Shown here: positions 6,328 through 8,942 of the stretch, one piece after another | How positions within the stretch are numbered: position 1 is the first letter of the stretch | Layout: each line of letters opens with the position of its first letter | Source: an uncultured Leptolyngbya sp. | Lineage (GTDB): Bacteria; Cyanobacteriota; Cyanobacteriia; Phormidesmidales; Phormidesmidaceae | Reading direction: 5' to 3' | Assembly (NCBI GenBank): GCA_937899365.1 | Contig: CALBPH010000688.1 | Span: forward strand, 1-8,942 | DNA: 8,942 bases | The notes under the pieces: generated by a model | What the model was told of the DNA's origin: nothing | Seen by the model: the letters and a program-made list of their open reading frames with translations, nothing else | The model's database searches: none | Program-made: the position numbers and the translations under genes

Positions 6328-6986
6328 AAAACCTGTTTATTTATACCAAATTATTATGTTTGTTCTTAGCGGCCCTGGGGGTTCTCACCCTACCCACGGC
6401 TGAAGCCCAACCGACATCACAGCTAAACAACATTTTTAGCCGCATTTTTGACGATGACGACGATGACACACCCCTAATCTCCCGTGGCGATCTCTGCGTG
6501 GTTGCGCCGGCAACGGCTGGGGTGGGAACGCCGACTATTTGGCATGAACACCCTGTGATTGTTTTCAAACCTGGCAGTATCGAAAAGCTGGCCCTGCGCG
6601 AAGAGGCCACCAATGTTGTTTTTTGGGAATACAGCCCCACCGCTGCCGCCACCCACGTTGTCTACGATGGTGAGCCCTTACGGTCTGAGCAGGTCTATCG
6701 TTTAGATGTGTATCTAGATGCCGATGCCGACAGCCCGACAAAATTTCCTGACTTTCGCCTATTGTCTGAAGCTGAGCGTCAGCTAATAAGCCAAGATTTG
6801 GCCATGGCGACGACAAAAAATACGGACGCACCACCAGAGGTCTGGGACGCCATTCAACGAGCCGAGTACTTTGTAGAGCAGGGGTTACGTCTAGACGCCA
6901 TCCAAGCCTTGTTTGCCGTGGAAACCCCCTCAGCCGAATTAGTAACCACACAGCAACAAATCATTGAGTCTGCCTGTGATGCTTAG
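6324..6986 (+). CDS. secreted small protein, DUF928-like (tentative)
   Basis: This 220-residue protein has a clear Sec signal peptide: residues 1-9 include two Lys, the hydrophobic core is LLCLFLAALGVLTL, and cleavage is likely after AEA at 28. The mature chain begins with a short linker, a run of six Asp (43-48), and a globular part starting at GDLCVVAP (55-62). Only two mature Cys are present, at 58 and 218, near the two ends of the domain, so a disulfide is possible in the periplasm. Trp/Pro-rich strands (TPTIWHEHPVIVFK, VVFWEYSP), a later Tyr-rich strand (YRLDVYLD) and C-terminal helices (EVWDAIQRAEYFVEQGLRLDAIQALF) resemble the layout of cyanobacterial DUF928 proteins. This is from memory, and the hallmark FYVPY is missing. 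The start has a good SD (TAAGGA, 6311-6316, seven bases away). It lies 32 bases before the Uma2 gene, and probably in one transcript with it. Role unknown; a periplasmic partner of CHASE2 or TPS proteins is inference. Confidence 0.75.
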   Translation: MKNLFIYTKLLCLFLAALGVLTLPTAEAQPTSQLNNIFSRIFDDDDDDTPLISRGDLCVVAPATAGVGTPTIWHEHPVIVFKPGSIEKLALREEATNVVFWEYSPTAAATHVVYDGEPLRSEQVYRLDVYLDADADSPTKFPDFRLLSEAERQLISQDLAMATTKNTDAPPEVWDAIQRAEYFVEQGLRLDAIQALFAVETPSAELVTTQQQIIESACDA

Positions 6987-7018
6987 GGATAACCGCTAGA
7001 ATAGCTCCAGCCCAATCC

Positions 7019-7735
7019 ATGATCATGGTTTTACAGTACGACCCAAAACAGTGCCTGCCATCCTCTGCTGAGCTACCCGACTCGGACGATACCCCTGTGG
7101 ACAATGAGTTACAGAATCTGATTCCCAATTTGCTAGAGGCGATTCTGGCAATGGTTTGGCCCCATAAACTGAACTGGTTTTTTGGGGTGGATATGGCGAT
7201 ATATTTTGCTCCGGAGCAGCCACCAATTGTGCCAGATGGCTTTCTGAGTCTGGGTGTTGAACGATTTATTGGTGAAGAGGGGCGCCTGAGCTACGTGTTA
7301 TGGGAAGAGGAGAATATTCCCCCCATTCTGGCGTTAGAAGTTGTGTCTAAAACCTACGGGGGTGAGTATGAACGCAAGAAAAAAAGCTATGCGGAGTTAG
7401 GTGTGCTTTATTACGCCATCTATGTGCCCACCCGTCGCTCCCGTCGCCATCGAGAACCGCTAGAGATTTATAAATTAGTCAATGGTAACTATCAGCTATT
7501 AGATGGAAATCCGGTTTGGCTACCTGAGGTCGGGTTAGGGCTGGGGCGAGATCGCGGCCTATATTTGGGGCGCGAGCGGGAATGGCTCTACTGGTATGAC
7601 CAGACGGGTAATCGACTGCCCACACCAGAGGAAAAAATTCAACAAGAGCAGGTACGAGCCGCCCAGGAACAGGCACGAGCAGAGCGGCTGGCGGCCAAAC
7701 TCAAAGCATTGGGCATTGATCCTGACGAAGTCTAA
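7019..7735 (+). CDS. Uma2 family protein (DUF820, PD-(D/E)XK nuclease fold)
   Basis: This 238-residue protein belongs to the Uma2/DUF820 family, which is greatly expanded in cyanobacteria and has the PD-(D/E)XK nuclease fold; the cellular role is not established. The fold's signature is visible: VPD at 71-73 (Asp73), LALEVVSKT at 104-112 (Glu107), and ERKKKSYAELGVLYYAIY at 118-135 with candidate Lys120-122. The C-terminal 35 residues form a charged coiled-coil-like tail (EEKIQQEQVRAAQEQARAER) ending LKALGIDPDEV, typical of the family in cyanobacteria. Two in-frame ATGs (7019 and 7025) are both plausible starts and neither has an SD. Both sit inside the palindrome CCATGATCATGG (7017-7028). The gene lies 32 bases after the secreted-protein gene, but nothing in its family links it to that function. 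Confidence 0.88.
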   Translation: MIMVLQYDPKQCLPSSAELPDSDDTPVDNELQNLIPNLLEAILAMVWPHKLNWFFGVDMAIYFAPEQPPIVPDGFLSLGVERFIGEEGRLSYVLWEEENIPPILALEVVSKTYGGEYERKKKSYAELGVLYYAIYVPTRRSRRHREPLEIYKLVNGNYQLLDGNPVWLPEVGLGLGRDRGLYLGREREWLYWYDQTGNRLPTPEEKIQQEQVRAAQEQARAERLAAKLKALGIDPDEV

Positions 7736-7781
7736 GGGGATCTGGGCAAACACTACCTGGCTTTCTCAGACCACCCCTGTC
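7736..7781. terminator. short convergent gap, possible imperfect terminator
   Basis: Only 46 bases separate the stops of the Uma2 gene and the acyltransferase gene. CTAAG at 7732-7736 and CTTAG at 7781-7785 are complementary, and GGGG/CCCC just inside them can pair with a three-base bulge. The loop is large and there is no clear T-run. This is a weak candidate for a shared terminator. Confidence 0.2.
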
Positions 7782-8516
7782 TTAGGCGACCAGTTCTAAG
7801 GGCCGTTCGATATTGGCCAGGGATTCTAACGATTGCTTGAGGTCTGCAGTTAGCCGCATGGCCTGCTGCTTGGCCGAACCAGAGGTGAGGTAATGGTTAA
7901 CGTCGAGGGGTTGGCCAATGCGTACCTCGACACTGCTTCCTAGGCTGGGTCGAGGGCTATCGTAGTCAAAATAGAGGGGTAGAACCTTAACCCCCAGGTT
8001 TGGTGTGGACTGTTCGGCCTGCAAAGCCAATCGAGCCAGACCGGGTTTGAGACGCTGTATCTGCTTTTGGCGAAAAATATCCCCCTCAGGAAAAATCACC
8101 AGTGTTTCCTGGTTTCGGAGCAGCTGCATTCCGTGGCGTAGGGTTGCGATCGCAGGTCGTCTCACATCCACCGGAAACCCCCCCAGTCGTCTAATGGCCC
8201 AGCCTTGCAAACCGTAGACCTCATCAGCCGTAACCATAAAGCGCAGGTAGCGGCCCGTAGTTCGATGGCCCACCAGTCCTACCAGCAGCGCATCCCACCG
8301 GGAGCGATGGGTGGGGGCAAACACAACAGGACCGCTGGTGGGAATATTCTCCTGACCGGTAATACGAATTGCTTTAAAGAAATTTGGCAATAGCAGATCT
8401 TCACCAATTTTGTACACTAGCGGCGCCAGCCAGGGAGATAGCTTCGACTGACCAGGCGCATGGGCTGCGTCTGGTGTCGGCTGCCTGTGAAGCAAAAATT
8501 GTGGACTAAAGGCCAT
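7782..8516 (-). CDS. lysophospholipid acyltransferase family protein (PlsC-like)
   Basis: This 244-residue protein belongs to the 1-acyl-sn-glycerol-3-phosphate acyltransferase (PlsC/LPLAT) family, which adds the second acyl chain to lysophosphatidate at the membrane. The catalytic HX4D motif is HRSRWD (His70, Asp75), preceded by PVVFAPT. The substrate-binding block FPEGDIFR is at 142-149 (E-G of the FPEGTRS motif kept, the following T-R-S replaced by D-I-F). The third block VKVLPLYFDY, near 177-186, corresponds to the VPVxP region. Residues 1-30 are polar and variable. There is no strong membrane segment, so peripheral membrane attachment is likely. ATG 8516 is the first Met and no SD precedes it. 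A HIP1 site lies within the gene (8146-8153). The exact acceptor lipid cannot be told from sequence; cyanobacteria often have more than one such enzyme. Confidence 0.88.
   Translation of the reverse strand: MAFSPQFLLHRQPTPDAAHAPGQSKLSPWLAPLVYKIGEDLLLPNFFKAIRITGQENIPTSGPVVFAPTHRSRWDALLVGLVGHRTTGRYLRFMVTADEVYGLQGWAIRRLGGFPVDVRRPAIATLRHGMQLLRNQETLVIFPEGDIFRQKQIQRLKPGLARLALQAEQSTPNLGVKVLPLYFDYDSPRPSLGSSVEVRIGQPLDVNHYLTSGSAKQQAMRLTADLKQSLESLANIERPLELVA
8146..8153. repeat. HIP1 octamer
   Basis: GCGATCGC inside the acyltransferase gene. Confidence 0.9.
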
Positions 8517-8697
8517 TAGCGATGCTCAGGAAAATGAAGAACACACCCAAATCGGAATTTAGATTTCGCTAGCCATTGCTTATGAATGAGCCCGCCGCCC
8601 ATATATGAGCCATGTGCTCAACGATACTCAAGCTCCGCATTCGTATACATACCATAAACCTTTGTTCAGGTTTGCCACAGCCTAGTAAGGGACACTT
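8517..8697. other. tadA-acyltransferase intergenic region
   Basis: This 181-base non-coding gap separates two minus-strand genes. It contains two small perfect inverted repeats: TGAGC-CATGT-GCTCA at 8606-8620, and AAACCT-TTGTTC-AGGTTT at 8656-8673, the latter 25 bases after the tadA stop. The second could be a weak terminator for tadA, but no T-run follows it on the minus strand. No convincing promoter is seen for the acyltransferase gene. Confidence 0.4.
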
Positions 8698-8942
8698 TCA
8701 CTGCCGTCTCTGACGAAACCAGTTTTGTAACTGCTGCTGGCAGGAAGATGCGAGAATTCCCCCCTGTACGGCTAATCGATGGTTAGACGCTGGTCCATCT
8801 GGCACATTCAACACAGAACGGATTGCCCCAGTTTTTGGATCATCGGTGCCATACACTAGTAAACCCAGCCGGGCGTTGACAATTGCACCAGCACACATGG
8901 GACAGGGTTCTAACGTGACGTATAGACAACAATGATTGAGAT
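8698..8942 (-). CDS. tadA: tRNA-specific adenosine deaminase, C-terminal part (5' end outside window)
   Basis: TadA deaminates the wobble adenosine A34 of tRNA-Arg(ACG) to inosine and is generally essential in bacteria. The visible 80 residues run off the right edge without a start and read LNHCCLYVTLEPCPMCAGAI, then VYGTDDPKTGAIRSVLNV and GILASSCQQQLQNWFRQRRQ before TGA. PCPMC supplies two of the zinc-binding Cys. The first zinc ligand and proton shuttle (HAE) would lie upstream, outside the window. The segment DDPKTGA and the C-terminal helix ending in basic residues are as expected for TadA. CDA-superfamily membership is certain. TadA is preferred over guanine deaminase or RibD because of LYVTLEPCPMCAGAI together with the YG-D-P-K-GA pattern. 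Confidence 0.92.
   Translation of the reverse strand, partial: LNHCCLYVTLEPCPMCAGAIVNARLGLLVYGTDDPKTGAIRSVLNVPDGPASNHRLAVQGGILASSCQQQLQNWFRQRRQ

Noticed and set aside
1..8942. CRISPR array, insertion sequence, tRNA or rRNA gene
   Set aside because: I saw no regularly spaced repeats, transposase motifs, terminal inverted repeats, cloverleaf or rRNA signature sequence on either strand.

Overview
The window looks like chromosomal DNA of a filamentous, Leptolyngbya-like cyanobacterium. The evidence is four copies of the HIP1 octamer GCGATCGC, a CHAT-CHASE2 protein of a distinctly cyanobacterial type, an Uma2 (DUF820) protein, and a filamentous-haemagglutinin two-partner secretion (TPS) locus of the cyanobacterial type. 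GC content is a little above 50 % by eye. The genus is an inference; no rRNA or tRNA gene is present.

Layout. (i) Minus strand, 1-1475: the 5' part of a secreted TpsA adhesin that runs off the left edge. (ii) Minus strand, 1700-3400 (or from 3490): its presumed outer-membrane transporter TpsB, interrupted by one in-frame TGA at 2753-2755, between the second POTRA domain and the beta-barrel. (iii) An AT-rich divergent intergenic region, 3491-3727. (iv) Plus strand, 3728-6163: an 811-residue CHAT-CHASE2 membrane protein with a caspase-like His/Cys pair. (v) Plus strand, 6324-6986: a small secreted protein with a run of six Asp, its start overlapping a 9-codon leader ORF. (vi) Plus strand, 7019-7735: an Uma2-family PD-(D/E)XK protein. 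(vii) Minus strand, converging on it: a PlsC-like acyltransferase (7782-8516) and the 3' end of tadA (8698 to the right edge).

How they may work together. TpsB normally threads TpsA through the outer membrane, and the two genes are in TpsB-TpsA order. The divergent CHAT-CHASE2 gene and the secreted DUF928-like gene belong to families that, as I recall, are repeatedly found beside TPS loci in cyanobacteria. A plausible reading is one envelope module: a periplasmic CHASE2 sensor controlling a cytoplasmic CHAT protease-like domain, a periplasmic accessory protein, and a surface adhesin with its secretion pore. This joint function is inference. The interrupted tpsB, if real, would leave the adhesin without its dedicated pore. 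The Uma2, acyltransferase and tadA genes look like unrelated neighbours.
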